Shown piece after piece: positions 32,301 through 43,799 of a stretch of DNA of 64,000 bases. Position numbers and translations under genes: made by a program. The stretch is from Bugulina stolonifera. Its lineage: Eukaryota; Bryozoa; Gymnolaemata; Cheilostomatida; Bugulidae. The notes beneath the pieces were generated by a model. It was not told the DNA's origin. It searched no databases and worked only from the letters and a program-made list of their open reading frames with translations. The DNA is taken from the NCBI GenBank assembly GCA_935421135.1, contig OW285197.1, forward strand, positions 10,319,223 through 10,383,222, written 5' to 3'. The stretch's first letter is position 1; every line of letters starts with the position of its first letter.

Positions 32301-33023
32301 TTATAGTCCCACCCCAGTGGAACTCGGAATGGGCGGCGGGCCGCTGCCTAGTCGCTTGGCCCGGTGGATACGGGGCACCGGCGTCGCCTCCACGTGTACG
32401 GTCGGCGCCGCACGCAACGTGGGCGGACGCGGCTTGACCGCCTCAAACGATTGGTCGTTCGGGTGAGTGGGGGTTGCGGGGTGGGGAGGGTGGGCGGCGG
32501 CGGAGGAGGGGTGGCGGTGATGACGGTGATGGCGGCGGCGGCGGCGGCGGCGGTGGTGGTGGTGGTGGCGGCGGCGGCGGCGGTGGCGGTGGTGGTGGTG
32601 GCGGCGGTGGTGGTGGTGGCGGTGGTGGCGGCGGCGGCGGTGGCGGCGACGGTGGTGAGGGCGGTGGTGGTGGCGGCGGCGGCGGCGGTGGTGAGGGCGG
32701 CGGTGGCGGCGGCGGCGACGGCGGTGGCGCGGACGGGACGAGGGCGGTGGCGGGGAGGAGGGAGGAGTGGGAGGTGGGGGAGGGGGAGGGGAGGAGGGTG
32801 GGAAGGAGGAAGGGAAGGGGTCGTGGCCGGGTTCGGGGTCAAGTGTGCAAATGTTTTTTCGACCAATCAGAAGGGGGGATTTTGGGGTGACCTTGGCAAG
32901 GTCGTGTGCAAAATTTTTGTGCTCTTCTGTGATTGGTTGAAATCGGAAATACCGGCTTGTGATTGGTTGAAAACAGGGGTCAATGAGTGCGTGTCTGTCT
33001 AGAAGTGCACTGACTATACTACT
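32301..33023. repeat. Right Polinton terminal inverted repeat
   Basis: Inverted copy of 22287-23009, of equal length (723 bp). It carries the same CCAAT boxes and, on the plus strand here, the GGC/GGT-rich strand (about 32480-32830). The element terminus ACTACT at 33018-33023 is followed by the duplicated GCTGGT. Confidence 0.95.
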
Positions 33024-33029
33024 GCTGGT

Positions 33030-33877
33030 TGGTATTTCACCCTGCGGTGAAAAGTCAAACAGAACATCATCAGCTAAATACAGACCTTCGTTGGCTAGCA
33101 TTACCTACTATAATATCGAACTACTGATCCTGGTTGTGCCTAGCTTGTGCATTCTTGGTGCTTCTGAAATACCAGAAAAGAGGCTTGCAGATACATTACC
33201 TAATTATATACGTACAAAGCTGATGTAAAGAAATTTATCCAGATTTAGACTACCTCAACACTTCTGTTATCTGATCATGCTGTTATTGGATTACGTTGCC
33301 AAATTATGATGATGTTATAATGTTGCTAACATGCACTTGTGCAGAGTTTACCCTATGGTTGAAAGTTAACAATATTATACTCCAATGTTAGAATAATGTT
33401 AGCTGTGCTTCAAGTTAATTAATGCATGCACTGTATATCTTTTCTTTGGGAATCTAATTAAATATGAATAACAAACTGCATTGCAATAATTATACATATT
33501 GACATAAAAATAACCCAAATTGCATCAACTAGTAAAGTTATTTGGCACTGGTATGTGGATGTTCTATATTATACAAGTTCGTCGTGACCTGTTTGAAACA
33601 GTGTAGGCTATACCCAAAACTCTGGGCTGCACAGTACCATCACAGTTTCAACTTCTTTGCATTATTTGTCACTTGCCACAAAGTCATGTACTACGTAGAA
33701 TAACATCAGCCTGTAGTTTTTCTCTAGCAACTAAAACCTATGCTAACTTAGTATTTATTTGAGGGAGATCATCTATCATACAGTATGTTCACACAACTTG
33801 GTTCTTCCCAACTTTTGGCAGCATAAAATGTTCATTATTTATTATTATTATTATTATTTATTATTTACTACAAGCTT
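33030..33877. other. Non-coding spacer right of the Polinton
   Basis: Continuation of the sequence interrupted by the Polinton. The first about 110 bases are open in more than one frame when read with the left flank; no family is recognised. Ends with an ATT microsatellite (33835-33868). Confidence 0.4.
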
Positions 33878-36071
33878 CACAACACCGTCACAACACCGTC
33901 ACAACACCGACAAACGTCACAACTGCCACAACACCGACAAACGCCACACCACCGACAAACGTCACAACACCGACAAACGTCACAACAATTTTTCGACAAA
34001 CGTCACAACACCGACAAGCGTCACAAAAGTGCACCGACAAACGTCACAATAATTTTTCGACAAACGTCACAACACCGACAAACGTCACAACAATTTTTCG
34101 ACAAATGTCACAAAACCGACAAACGTCACAAAGGGTCAACGACAAACTTCACAATGCCAACAAATATCACAAGTTTTTAATAAAATAACACCATAACACC
34201 AAAAAATGATGCTTTTTGCTTTGATTTACCCATCAATTTGATTATTGTTTGCTGTGTTTTAAAAACTGAAGAAAACCGAAGATAGTTAAAAGCAGAGTGT
34301 GACAACTCCCAATTGAGAACATGGAATTAAGGATTCAATTTTTTCGCTAAAAATCAAGACAGCTGAGCAGAAGCAGATCTACTTCTGCACAGTTGTCTTG
34401 GTTTTTAGCAAAAAATTGAATCGATAATTTGATGTCTTCTATGTGGAGTTGTCATACTCTGCAGTCTGTATAGTGACTGTAATCATTTAATACTAACTGC
34501 ATGTATATACTCGTATAGTAACACACACGCATATAACATGTTGATTAAAACTGAAACAAGTCTTTACTGGAAGTCAACAATGATTGTAGCAAAATACGAA
34601 TAGCTAGGATCACTCAGGTAAGATAAAAACACCAGTTATTGCCGGGAATGTCAGAATAAACAAATTACGGGATAAAGGTTACTTCCCAATATGATAATTG
34701 CATCGAGTCGCATCTCGGTTTTTGATACGATTTTCTATTGAACAATTTTGTCGATTTTGAATTGAGAGTGAATAATTTCGGAAAAAACAAATTACATGTA
34801 TATCAAAACATTGTGTAGCACTATGTCTAGTAGTAGAGTAGCATATATTTTTAATTTTATGTAGATCCTTGCATTTAGTTATACAGTGATGTACTTTGTT
34901 AGCAAGGAATTTATAGTTGTAGTTATACATTTAATAGTGATAAATAGACAGGAGAGTTCCACCTGTCTTCATATTCTAGAAGCAGATAGTTCTCGGACTA
35001 AGGTGTCATAACATATGCCCTTTAGATCTGTTGCCTGCAGCTGCATGGTATTTTTAATTTAGAGAAGTGGTGGTGTATGTGAGACCTAGGCTATGTGTAC
35101 AAATGTGATGCAAAACTTCGGCCCTTTGACCAGAATGCGATTCAATGCAATTTTCATATACACTGTACATGTAGTTAAATGGCCATTAAAGGATATTTCG
35201 TTTAGCTTGCCCATATCTGGTAATAGCTGGTGTTTTCATCTTTATTGAGTGATCCTTGCCATTCATATTTTGCTACAACCATTGTTGCCATTCAGTAATG
35301 ACTTGTTTCAGTCCTAATTAACATGTTATACTTATATCATGCATGTACATGCATATTATCAAAATACGTGTGGTTACAGTAGTATTGATTGATTATAATT
35401 TATTAAATGAATTCATAATATACATTGTAGGCTGCATAGTTAACAGCAGAGTGTGACAACTCCCAATAGAGGATACTAAATTAACAATTCAATTTTTTCG
35501 CTAAAAATCAAGATGGTTGGGCAGAAGCAGATCTACTTCTGCTCAGTTGTATTGGTTTTTGGCGAAAAAATTGAATTGCTAAATTCATGTTCTCTATTGG
35601 GAGTTGTCCCACTCTGCTTTTAACCATCTTCGGTTTTATTCAGTTTTGAAAACACAACAAACAAAAACAATCTAATTGAAAGGTAAATCAAGGCGAAAAG
35701 CATTATTTTTGGTGTTATGCCGTTATTTTATTGAAAATTTGTGATATTTGTTGGCATTGTGACGTTTGTCGTTGAACTTTTGTGACGTTTGTCGGTGTTG
35801 CGACGTTTGTCGAAAAATTGTTGTGACGTTTGTCGGTGTTGTGACGTTTGTCGGTGTTGTGACGTTTGTCGGTGTTGTGACGTTTGTCGAAAAATTGTTG
35901 TGATGTTTGTCGGTGTTGTGACGTTTGTTGGTGCACTTTTGTTACGTTTGTCGGTGTTGTGACGTTTGTCGAAAAATTGTTGTGACGTTTGTCGAAAAAT
36001 TGTTGTGATGTTTGTCGGTGTTGTGACAGTTGTGACGTTTGTCAGTGTTGTGACAGTTGTGACGTTTGTCG
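33878..36071. mobile_element. 2.2-kb foldback element with tandem-repeat arms
   Basis: The outer arms are tandem arrays of an about 18-bp unit (CACAACACCGACAAACGT, with AATTTTTCGACAAACGTC variants), CACAAC-type at 33878-34140 and the inverse GTTGTGACGTTTGTCG at 35755-36071. Further in, 34140-34640 matches 35208-35755 inverted, including a second-order hairpin present in both arms (34293-34466 and 35446-35622; GCAGAAGCAGATCTACTTCT core). Only about 570 bp in the middle is unpaired. The structure matches Foldback-type elements, whose inverted ends are built from tandem repeats. No transposase frame is seen. No clear target duplication was identified. Confidence 0.85.
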
Positions 36072-36460
36072 TCGTTACACTGCTCTCATAATGATATTAG
36101 AATAATTATATAAGCAGATGATTGATGTACAGTAGGCACAATGTTTCAGCCCATGTACAATTTTCATGCAGAACCAGGCAGGGAATATAATTTACAAATA
36201 CACTGTTAGTTGACTTGTTTGATTCGTTCATATAGTAAGCAACCCACCTCCCTGGAAAAGTTACAGTGAGTAGGCCTTGAAGTTTGTCCACAGCTCAAGT
36301 TTGGCACCTAGCTGTAGCCCACAATAATTATGTGGATAATATCATATGCAACTTAATCACAGTCGAATAACCTTTGCCTATGTACAGTTATTTCTATCAC
36401 CATAGACCAATAAAGGGAGGGGGGAATGGCGGAGCCCGCCAACCTCTACCCAAGAGCTTA

Positions 36461-38301
36461 CAGGGGCGGATTTTTAACTTTTAGAAAGGGGGTCTTTTGC
36501 CCACTAAAGAAGCTTATTGAGGGTGCGCAGCACCCGAGCCGAGGGCGCTTGCCCTCGAGACCAACAGCTGGGGGATTTGGGGGGGGCGCTGTAAGCCCCC
36601 CCCAACAGGGTCCGGGGCGGAGCCTCGGCCGCCGAAGCTCTTTAGGCTTCATAAAGACCATGAAAACTTGAAACCAAGGACTAAAACATGAAGAGGATTT
36701 TTTGTGCTGGGGGATTTCAAGCCTTGGGAAAACTCTCACTCTTGGACGCTGGAGGCAGAAAGTTATGCTATGAAAAGCTAAAAACTGCACTTGATAGTAA
36801 TTAATAGATATGATATTAAATAATTTTTTATACAAAAATTCATACAGTTAATAGTTATAACATCAACAATATTGTTTAGGCTGCATTACAAAACAAGAAA
36901 ATGACAACCTAAATTATTATAATTTTCAAATATTGAATTAATAAAATGTAAATAATTATTATTTATATTTCATTAATTTAATATTTTAAAATTATAATCA
37001 TTTATAAATTATATTTTAAAAAGACAATCATTGTAAGCAACATTACTGAACATTAGGATTATCATTCATAAGATAATCATAATGTTCATGATGTTCTGTT
37101 GTTAAATAAAAACTAAATTGAAAACTCATATACAGAGATGCCAGACTCGAGTTAAAGACTCTCACTCGAGTTAATTCAAGCAACATTTTATGGCTTATTA
37201 TAAAGACTCGTAACTTGAATACACAGCTGTCAAAAACTTGTAACTTGAATTGTAATTCAATTATGGCTATGATCAGAGACTCTCAACTCACACATCATTA
37301 TGTTGAAATATTCAATAACTCGAGTTTTCATTGGGCAGCTGTGAATTGTAATGAATAGAAATAACCACAGTTATAACCACCAACCACAACCACAATTATA
37401 ACACATTTTACAATAAAACTGTGACATTTTGCTTTGAAATTTGAACTTCTAACACTATTTCCTAACAAAATTTCACCATAAGCTAAACAATAACTCAGTA
37501 ACTCTATAAAAAAACTCGAGTTAAACAAGAAAAGAATTGAATTGAAACTTGCTTGTAGTTAACTTGGATAACTTGACAGAAACTTGAGTTTCTGTGGACA
37601 TGTAAATATTTAACTCGTAACTTGAAAGTTTTGATCTGTCACTGAAAGAATGGACTTGTAACTTGAAGAGTCACAACTAAGAGTTAGCCATGGAAACTTG
37701 AGTTTCCAAACTAAAACTTGCACACATCTCTGCTCATATATTCATAACTCTGACTGATAGTTTCTCTTTTCCCCCAATCTGAATCTCGAATCTGGGATCT
37801 AAGAAAATTCAAATAATCATAATGAAATATTATATTGAATATTGGTAACTCTGAGTGATAGTTCCTTTTTTCCCCTAATCTAGGAAATTACCCAGGACAA
37901 AACAGGAAAAGAGAATTAACTTTGCTAAAATGCAAAGTGGTACAATAAACTCTTTCTGGAAAATGTAAAGGTGATATTATTAGAATTATTTTAAGCAATC
38001 ACCGATTCATTCAGTGATTTAGCCAAGGAAACTTTGACTGTACAGTAAACAAGAATACCTAAAAGAAGTTTATTGATAGCACAATAAATTGACTTTGCTG
38101 AGTTACATGCAGGAATATGAAACTTAAGCTATATTTACTGCGATCCTAATAAGTTACTATGGAAATCATGGCGACCTCCATAGAAAAACTTTCTAAATGG
38201 GAAAATCCTTGAATATGGCCAAAAATCAATCAATTTCAATTTTTTTTAGCAAATAAAAGGGGGTCGCGAGACTCTGGCGACCTACAGTAAATCCGCCCAT
38301 G
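36461..38301. mobile_element. DNA transposon with GGGCGGATTT ends
   Basis: The left end is CAGGGGCGGATTTTTAAC, followed by AGAAAGGGGGTC. The reverse complement of the right end is CATGGGCGGATTTACTG, with inner CGACCCCCTTTT. The end sequence recalls the 296-bp MITE at 17715. I could not find a convincing flanking duplication, so the right border is provisional. The left 200 bp are GC-rich (GGCGCTTGCCCTCGAG, GGGGCGGAGCCTCGGCC). It contains a nested 600-bp hAT MITE. No gene is seen. Confidence 0.6.
37133..37732. mobile_element. hAT MITE, 600 bp, perfect 8-bp TSD
   Basis: Starts CAGAGATGCCAGACTCGAG and ends, as reverse complement, CAGAGATGTGTGCAAG. CTCATATA flanks both sides (37125-37132, 37733-37740). 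The interior is rich in ACTCGAGTTA and AACTTG motifs in both orientations. Non-coding. Confidence 0.9.
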
Positions 38302-39634
38302 GCCTATTAATCTCAACATTTTTATTTTGTCTATCTGGCATTTTCATACAGAATACAGTGTGCTGCTATTTTTGTACAAAACATATTTTCAAACTGTCAA
38401 TTGAGCAATCATGTGCATGTGCTTCATTTCAGAGCAATGAAAATACCCTAATTGCCTAGCAGAGTGGAAAGACCGTACTACCACCACACTGGCTTAGCAA
38501 ACAGTGAGCAAAAATGTACTGAAAAAACTTTACAGTTTGCGATACATTGTGTAGTGCTTTAATCGTTTTACTTTATAAATGTAACTTACAAAATAAATTG
38601 GCCAAATCTCCTAACGCAGTATACAATGTATGCTGAAGTTATAAATTCACCAATCCACCCAATACAATGCATAACAAGTAGCATTATACAGTGTGTTTAT
38701 ACTTATTACAATTATAATATATCACCCTCCCTGTTGGCTGGAGTTTATGAAAAGCACTATGTAATCATAGCAAACCTGTGATGGATTTTGATAGCAGCAC
38801 TGTCAACCTTCAACAGAAGCTATGCTAACTCATGCATATACTAAGCTCTTGTGCCTGCACTCCGAAATGGCCTACAAATAGCTCAGTTAGAAGACTGTTG
38901 GGCATGAGTGCAGGTATACCTGGGTACAACTCCTGCTAGATGCTTGTTTTTCACAGGAAATAAACGATAATGGGAGAATAACTCCAAATTATTCGCAAAT
39001 CTACCTTAACTACACTGTGTTAATGATAACTATACAATACAACTTCCATCCATTGTAGTGTTTTGTGGTTTTCACATTAGTTTAGCTCAACTTTATTTGC
39101 ATCAGTGAGCCATCAAATTTTGATGTTCAGTTCAGTAATAGATCATGATAATTCATAATTGATAGTCTGTAAATGAAAATTACTGTCAAAAATATATTAA
39201 GTTGGGAACTTGTTTTGTACCCCCTAGATTTCTAAAATGTACTCCTAGGGGTACATTTACCCCAGGTTGGGAACTCCTGCTTTATATTCACAGCTACATG
39301 TACATGTACATGTATAAGGAGAAAACTCTACATGCATATCCACACATGTATTAGTAGACTGTTGTAGGTTAGGAAACCTATCTATTACTGAGTGTAGTTC
39401 AAGGTGTGACAACTTCACACAAAGGGGTCACATAACCTGACCTACATCATACATGCAGATATCCACACAGCCCTACAACTCAGCGAGAGCTGATAACCTT
39501 GTATAACAGGGATTATGTGCAGGCCTATGGGTAGTATTTGTGTTTAGCAGCTCTTTGGGAGTTTGGCAATCTCAATTGACAAAACTAATAAGAAAAATGT
39601 GCTGTAAGTTGCTTGCTAAGATTCATGTTTATGC
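38302..39634. other. Non-coding spacer
   Basis: Right-hand part of the large hAT-type span (to 39279) followed by AT-rich flank. I see no gene. Confidence 0.4.
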
Positions 39635-40355
39635 TGTGGTGTCTCAGCTTACATAGCCTACAACTGCACAGACTATACCTATATTATGTCTATGTTGTAC
39701 AATTCTATTATGCATGACTCATTATCCATGCTTCTTACATATACATGTAGTTATTATCTACCTATTCTTGTCAATATAGCTGCTTGACTAATGTGTACTA
39801 TTGTTATTAATCAACCAATCAGGTTGCTGTATTTGTCTGTATCTAATTACACTATTAATTGCAAGTACATTTATTATCTGATTGTATTCTTAAGTCTTTT
39901 GCCTATTGTAAGTGATGGCCGATGTCGTGGATATTTCTCATATTTATATATTATAATCTATTTTTCACTATTGTAAGCACTTTTTGTGCAAGGTCGACCC
40001 TTTTGATGGTCGGGCCTCGAGCATTTTCAGCCATCTTGTTACCTTATCATACAGCCCGACCCCCTGGGACCTGGGACCTTAGTCGATCCCGGGTTCTTCA
40101 ATGAATCTAGCATCGGGCCTATGTCCCCTCTTCAACAATGTAGACACTTTTTACACTTCTACAGAGTCTAAAATATCGGACCTACGTTGGCCCTTGACTC
40201 TTTAATGAGTCCAAGCATCGGCCTACGTCCTCTACAATAACTACAAGAGCTTACTTAACTGTTGACTCTTTATGTAATTTGTGGAAGTTTATCTTGGCAA
40301 CCCATAACCACTACCATTGTCACTCTGGTGAACCCCCGTACACAAAAACATTACA
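39635..40355 (+). mobile_element. Solo LTR, plus orientation
   Basis: Begins TGTGGTGTCTCAGC and ends AAAAACATTACA, colinear with the minus-strand copy at 15595-16573 (shared GTAAGCACTTTTTGTGC, AATGAATCTAGCATCGGG and CGGCCTACGTCCTCTA). Flanks are ATGC and ATAC, so one base of the 4-bp duplication has changed. Open frames here are chance. Confidence 0.75.
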
Positions 40356-41759
40356 ATACTTATAAAATAATGTGATTGGGTGAATTTCCAAAATTGACCA
40401 AAACCAATCAAAAAGCTAAATAGCCTGTTGGATAGCACTTACCTAGAGCTATTCGAAAAGGTCTGCCACTGCAACAGCAGATGATGTCATCTGCCACAAA
40501 TTGATCTCAAACAAAGGCAGTCTATGACATCTGAGTAACCCAGTTATAAAGCAAATGGAAAGGTTTTTATTCAAATAAGAGTTATAAATTAGTTCTAAAC
40601 TTCTGATAACTTGATACTTAGCCACATATATTCACCTGTCTCTTTTATTTCAAACATCAAAGAAGTGCAATTAGCAAGAAAGCTTCTCATTTATTTGTGG
40701 GTATACTACAGTGAGAAGACAACTTCTTCATACATGTATTTTCTAAAAACTCAGATGAGTGAATAGTGGTAGTGGGTAGTCTATTTTCCGGTACTTTTCC
40801 AAAATACACATAACTACTTGTGGTAAAACACATATTTCTCAGCTCATACAAAAGAGGACAACTCAGGAAGACTACCCGGCCTTTGGGGCCACTTCCAATT
40901 AAAACAGTAGACTAATTTACAGGAAGATCATGTAGGTGCTGTGTTTTTGGCTAAAATGTGAGAGCTGCATATTATAACGCTAAGTACAGCAAGCTAAGTA
41001 GCCTATACTACCAAAAGGGGTTAAAATTTGAAAGGAGCTGGCTTTAAACCCCTTTGTGGCACAGTTTTATCCAAACTGCTGCATACAAAGAGTGGAAAAA
41101 GAACTAAACAATGTTATACACCAGGTAGACTATTACAGATAATATCTGCTTTACTGTTGGCTGTATAGTAAAAGATTAAAAATGTAGAAATAAGCCTGAC
41201 TTGGAATGTTCCTTATTCTGTCGATGACATGGATATATAATTATACTACTTATTACCTCATCAGTGCAATTTTAATAAGGCATGTGGGATGAGTGTGGCA
41301 TTCCTTGAAGAATATCACACTATCTATCTCTATTGGAAACTGGTATATTGGAAACTGGTATATGGGAAACCGGTAATGTAGTGGCAGTTAATTCTAGCCT
41401 GTTTAGTCACATTACAATGCTACAGTAAAAATAGTACTACTACTACTAGTATTCTATTTAACATGCAAGTTATCCTTACCAGAAATAACGACAACCAACA
41501 ATGTATAGCAAGTTACTTCTTCAGTGTAAGTTAGTGATATTGTTAGCTTTACTGACACAACCAATTATAGAAGCACAGTAGGTGACATGAGAAACAACTC
41601 TCTATGGCTCGGTAAATGCTCAGCCTAACTGCCTAATTGTTTTACCAGCATGATGAGTTAAAATGTAAACAACTTGAACCACCAATACTAAGGAATGTAT
41701 TCCATTTACATGTAGTTGCCATGGAAACCTTGTCTCACAACAAGACGTATCTTTCAATT
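40356..41759. other. Non-coding spacer
   Basis: AT-rich, no exon or transposon end recognised. Confidence 0.4.
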
Positions 41760-41913
41760 AACATTTGGTCAGCTTATCTTTCTCTTCCTTCCTCTATGAG
41801 TGACTATTTGACCTTGAACTTGGGGAGAGATATATACTCACTAGATGAGCAAATGGTAGCTCAAATAACACAGAGAAGACAAATCCGACAAGGCAGGAAG
41901 CAGCTATACTAGT
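41760..41913 (-). pseudogene. Orphan last exon of an NRF-6-like gene
   Basis: The minus strand reads IAASCLVGFVFSVLFELPFA and HLVSIYLSPSSRSNSHS, then TAG (41796-41794) where paralogue C continues with PRNDEKEKL; homology to C resumes after the stop. The exon start is damaged as well: the acceptor and first codons (Y-E-T-Y) are gone. No other exon of this copy is seen nearby, so it is a relic of a lost tandem copy between A and B. Confidence 0.85.
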
Positions 41914-41934
41914 AAATTAAGCGAAACCATTCAA

Positions 41935-42315
41935 GACTGTGTTACGGAGTGGACATGTAACGGAGTGGAAAACCAATGTCTATACACCATTTTTTTTTCA
42001 ATTTGACTGGACGTGAAAAGTAAAAAAAGTTTCCGTGATGTAGACCCTTTGTTGTGAAGGATCATGGATAAAAATCAATGTTGTAAAAATTCTACATTTC
42101 CGGCAAAATCTTGTTACGGAGTTGACAATCTAAAAAGGTGCACTCACTTTTTGTTGAATTATCCGAAGGTCATAGTTGACAACTGAAATTTTCTTTGATA
42201 ATTTGGTGCAGGCAAAGATAATAGACGTATGTAACCAAAAAATTAAACAGAGGTTGGCTTTAAACGCTCTATTTATTCCATTTTGTTGTTACGGAGTTGA
42301 CAACCAAAAAACTGT
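41935..42315. repeat. Scattered TTACGGAGTTGACAA repeats
   Basis: Variants of GTTACGGAGTKGACAA occur at about 41941, 41958, 42115 and 42290 with unrelated sequence between. This may be part of an unrecognised transposon. No gene. Confidence 0.4.
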
Positions 42316-42689
42316 GACATAACTTTGAACAAAGATAGTTTTGAACTGTGCATGTATTCATGTTTACTATTAATATAAACACATAGTCCATGTCTCTAGG
42401 AGCAAAAAGAGTGGCTGTATAGCATACTGAGTGCAGCCAAAGCAGCACAATCTAGGCTGCAAGTTCAGTACTCAGTCATTGTGACATTGAATTTTGAGCA
42501 ATTTCCTCCAAAAATCGACCTATTAATTAACTTATGGATTATGAAGCTCCAACAAAGACTAAAACTAGGTGCCCTTGTCTGTTTATACATTGTCTAAAGA
42601 TAACAAAATAATTCAGGTATTATCAACGCATAGCATGGGAAATATTTCAGTGTGACGGAATTTTACGTATAATCTGAGAATCACTCATG

Positions 42690-42832
42690 CATTATATTAT
42701 ATTATATTATATTATATTATATTATATTATATTATATTATATTATATTATATTATATTATATTATATTATATTATATTATGTTATATTATATTATATTAT
42801 ATTATATTATATTATATTATATATTATTTTAT
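42690..42832. repeat. (TTATA)n microsatellite
   Basis: Nearly perfect pentanucleotide array of about 28 units with one G interruption at 42781. Confidence 0.95.
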
Positions 42833-42914
42833 ATTTATATATTAATATGAAGTAAAATTGCAACAATGTCAAAAGTGCTCGATAAAACACGTTTAGAGCT
42901 ACATGTATGTCATA

Positions 42915-43010
42915 AATAAAACCAAAGTGTTCAAACCATTATTTATCTAATGAGTGTTTTCAACACGAGACTAATAAAAATAAAATAGTTGAACACTTTG
43001 GTTTTATTGT
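42915..43010. repeat. Short hairpin with TTGAACACTTTGGTTTTAT arms
   Basis: ATAAAACCAAAGTGTTCAA is followed about 55 bp later by its exact inverse. Size and shape suit a very small MITE or a structured RNA element. No target duplication is seen. Confidence 0.7.
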
Positions 43011-43467
43011 GATATATTATATAAATTGTTGTTGCATATTTTTTAAAAAGGTATGATTTCAGAAGGACTCTTATAGCTTTTAATTTTATATTACTTGGTT
43101 GTATTATCATATGATACTATTATCATGAAGGAAACCAATTCATTTTATTGCAAGTGAAAACCAAAGTTGAAAAACTATTTAATAATATTTACAAGCCCGA
43201 GGATAGCCTAAGATTGTATGACGATCAGCATATACTTTTGCTTTGGGAGATATTTTTGCAAGGATAACAAAATATTGTAGAATGGGCACTATATTTAAAA
43301 CTGCAGAGTGTGGATATTATGCTGAAGAAGCCAGTGGCATAGCTATGTTTAGTTATTTGCAGTACTGTGCCTCATAAGTCAAATTAGGTTTGCCTGCCAT
43401 GTTGTAATCAACTCAAAGACTGGACAATTCCCAAGTAGTTGACCAGAATCTCCTTTCACCTTCACAT

Positions 43468-43655
43468 GCATAATGCCATCATACAGTAGTTGCCAACTAA
43501 CTACAATTGCAGTGAGCCCATGCATGTATAATGTCATCATACAGTAGTTGCCAACTAACTACAATTGCAGTGAGCCCATGCATGTATAATGTCATCATAC
43601 AGTAGTTGCCAACTAACTACAATTGCAGTGAGCCCATGCATGTATAATGTCATAA
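43468..43655. repeat. 58-bp tandem repeat, about three copies
   Basis: Unit with ATACAGTAGTTGCCAACTAA and CAATTGCAGTGAGCCCATGC; the last two copies are essentially identical. It lies about 150 bp beyond the stop of gene B. Confidence 0.9.
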
Positions 43656-43799
43656 ATTCAAATAAGAAAAAAAGGTGTAGCAGCTTGACACATACGAATA
43701 AAAAACCAGATTTTACCGATAGATGAAGACAGAACCAGTAATAAACTGGGTCAAGGTAACACGGTACCGTCTGTATTTTTTGCGTACAACACTATCAGA

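Larger units (their letters stand above)
22287..33023 (+). mobile_element. Polinton/Maverick element without DNA polymerase B
   Basis: The 10,737-bp element is bounded by AGTAGTATAG and, at the right, its reverse complement CTATACTACT. Both sides are flanked by GCTGGT (22281-22286 and 33024-33029), the 6-bp duplication typical of Polintons. It has 723-bp terminal inverted repeats and plus-strand genes for the Polinton virion and integration set: ATPase, integrase, penton, pX-like protein, major capsid protein and protease, plus four small or unknown proteins. Usual Polintons are about 15-20 kb and encode a protein-primed family B polymerase of over 1000 aa. None is present in any frame, and no frame longer than 100 codons other than repeat artefacts exists between the protease and the right TIR. 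Intact frames and matching TIRs argue for recent activity, with replication presumably in trans. Confidence 0.96.
19780..39279. mobile_element. Large hAT-type element with nested insertions
   Basis: The left end is CAGGGGTTCCCAACC, with subterminal GTACCCCTT. The reverse complement of the right end is CAGGAGTTCCCAACCTGGGG, with subterminal GTACCCCTAGG. The flanks are CTTTATAC (19772-19779) and CTTTATAT (39280-39287), 7 of 8 identical, as expected for an old hAT insertion. The 19.5-kb span contains a Polinton, a foldback element and another nested transposon, leaving about 4.6 kb of its own sequence. I see no hAT transposase frame. The alternative is that the two ends belong to two different truncated copies and the near-match of the flanks is chance. 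Confidence 0.7.

Noticed and set aside
22287..33023. A hidden or frameshifted PolB
   Set aside because: I looked for a long region with polymerase motifs (such as YxDTDS-like or SLYP-like) on either strand. The space is fully occupied by other genes, the 31-bp array and the TIRs.
33878..34190. CRISPR-like or coding repeat (THNTDKRHN frames)
   Set aside because: Short degenerate tandem units mirrored at 35755-36071; they are arms of a foldback element.
34679..34930. 83-codon minus frame in the centre of the foldback
   Set aside because: AT-rich, no motif and no start context; chance length for this composition.
36426..36835. Frames of 81 and 125 codons on opposite strands
   Set aside because: They follow the GC-rich end of a transposon and overlap each other; no family features.
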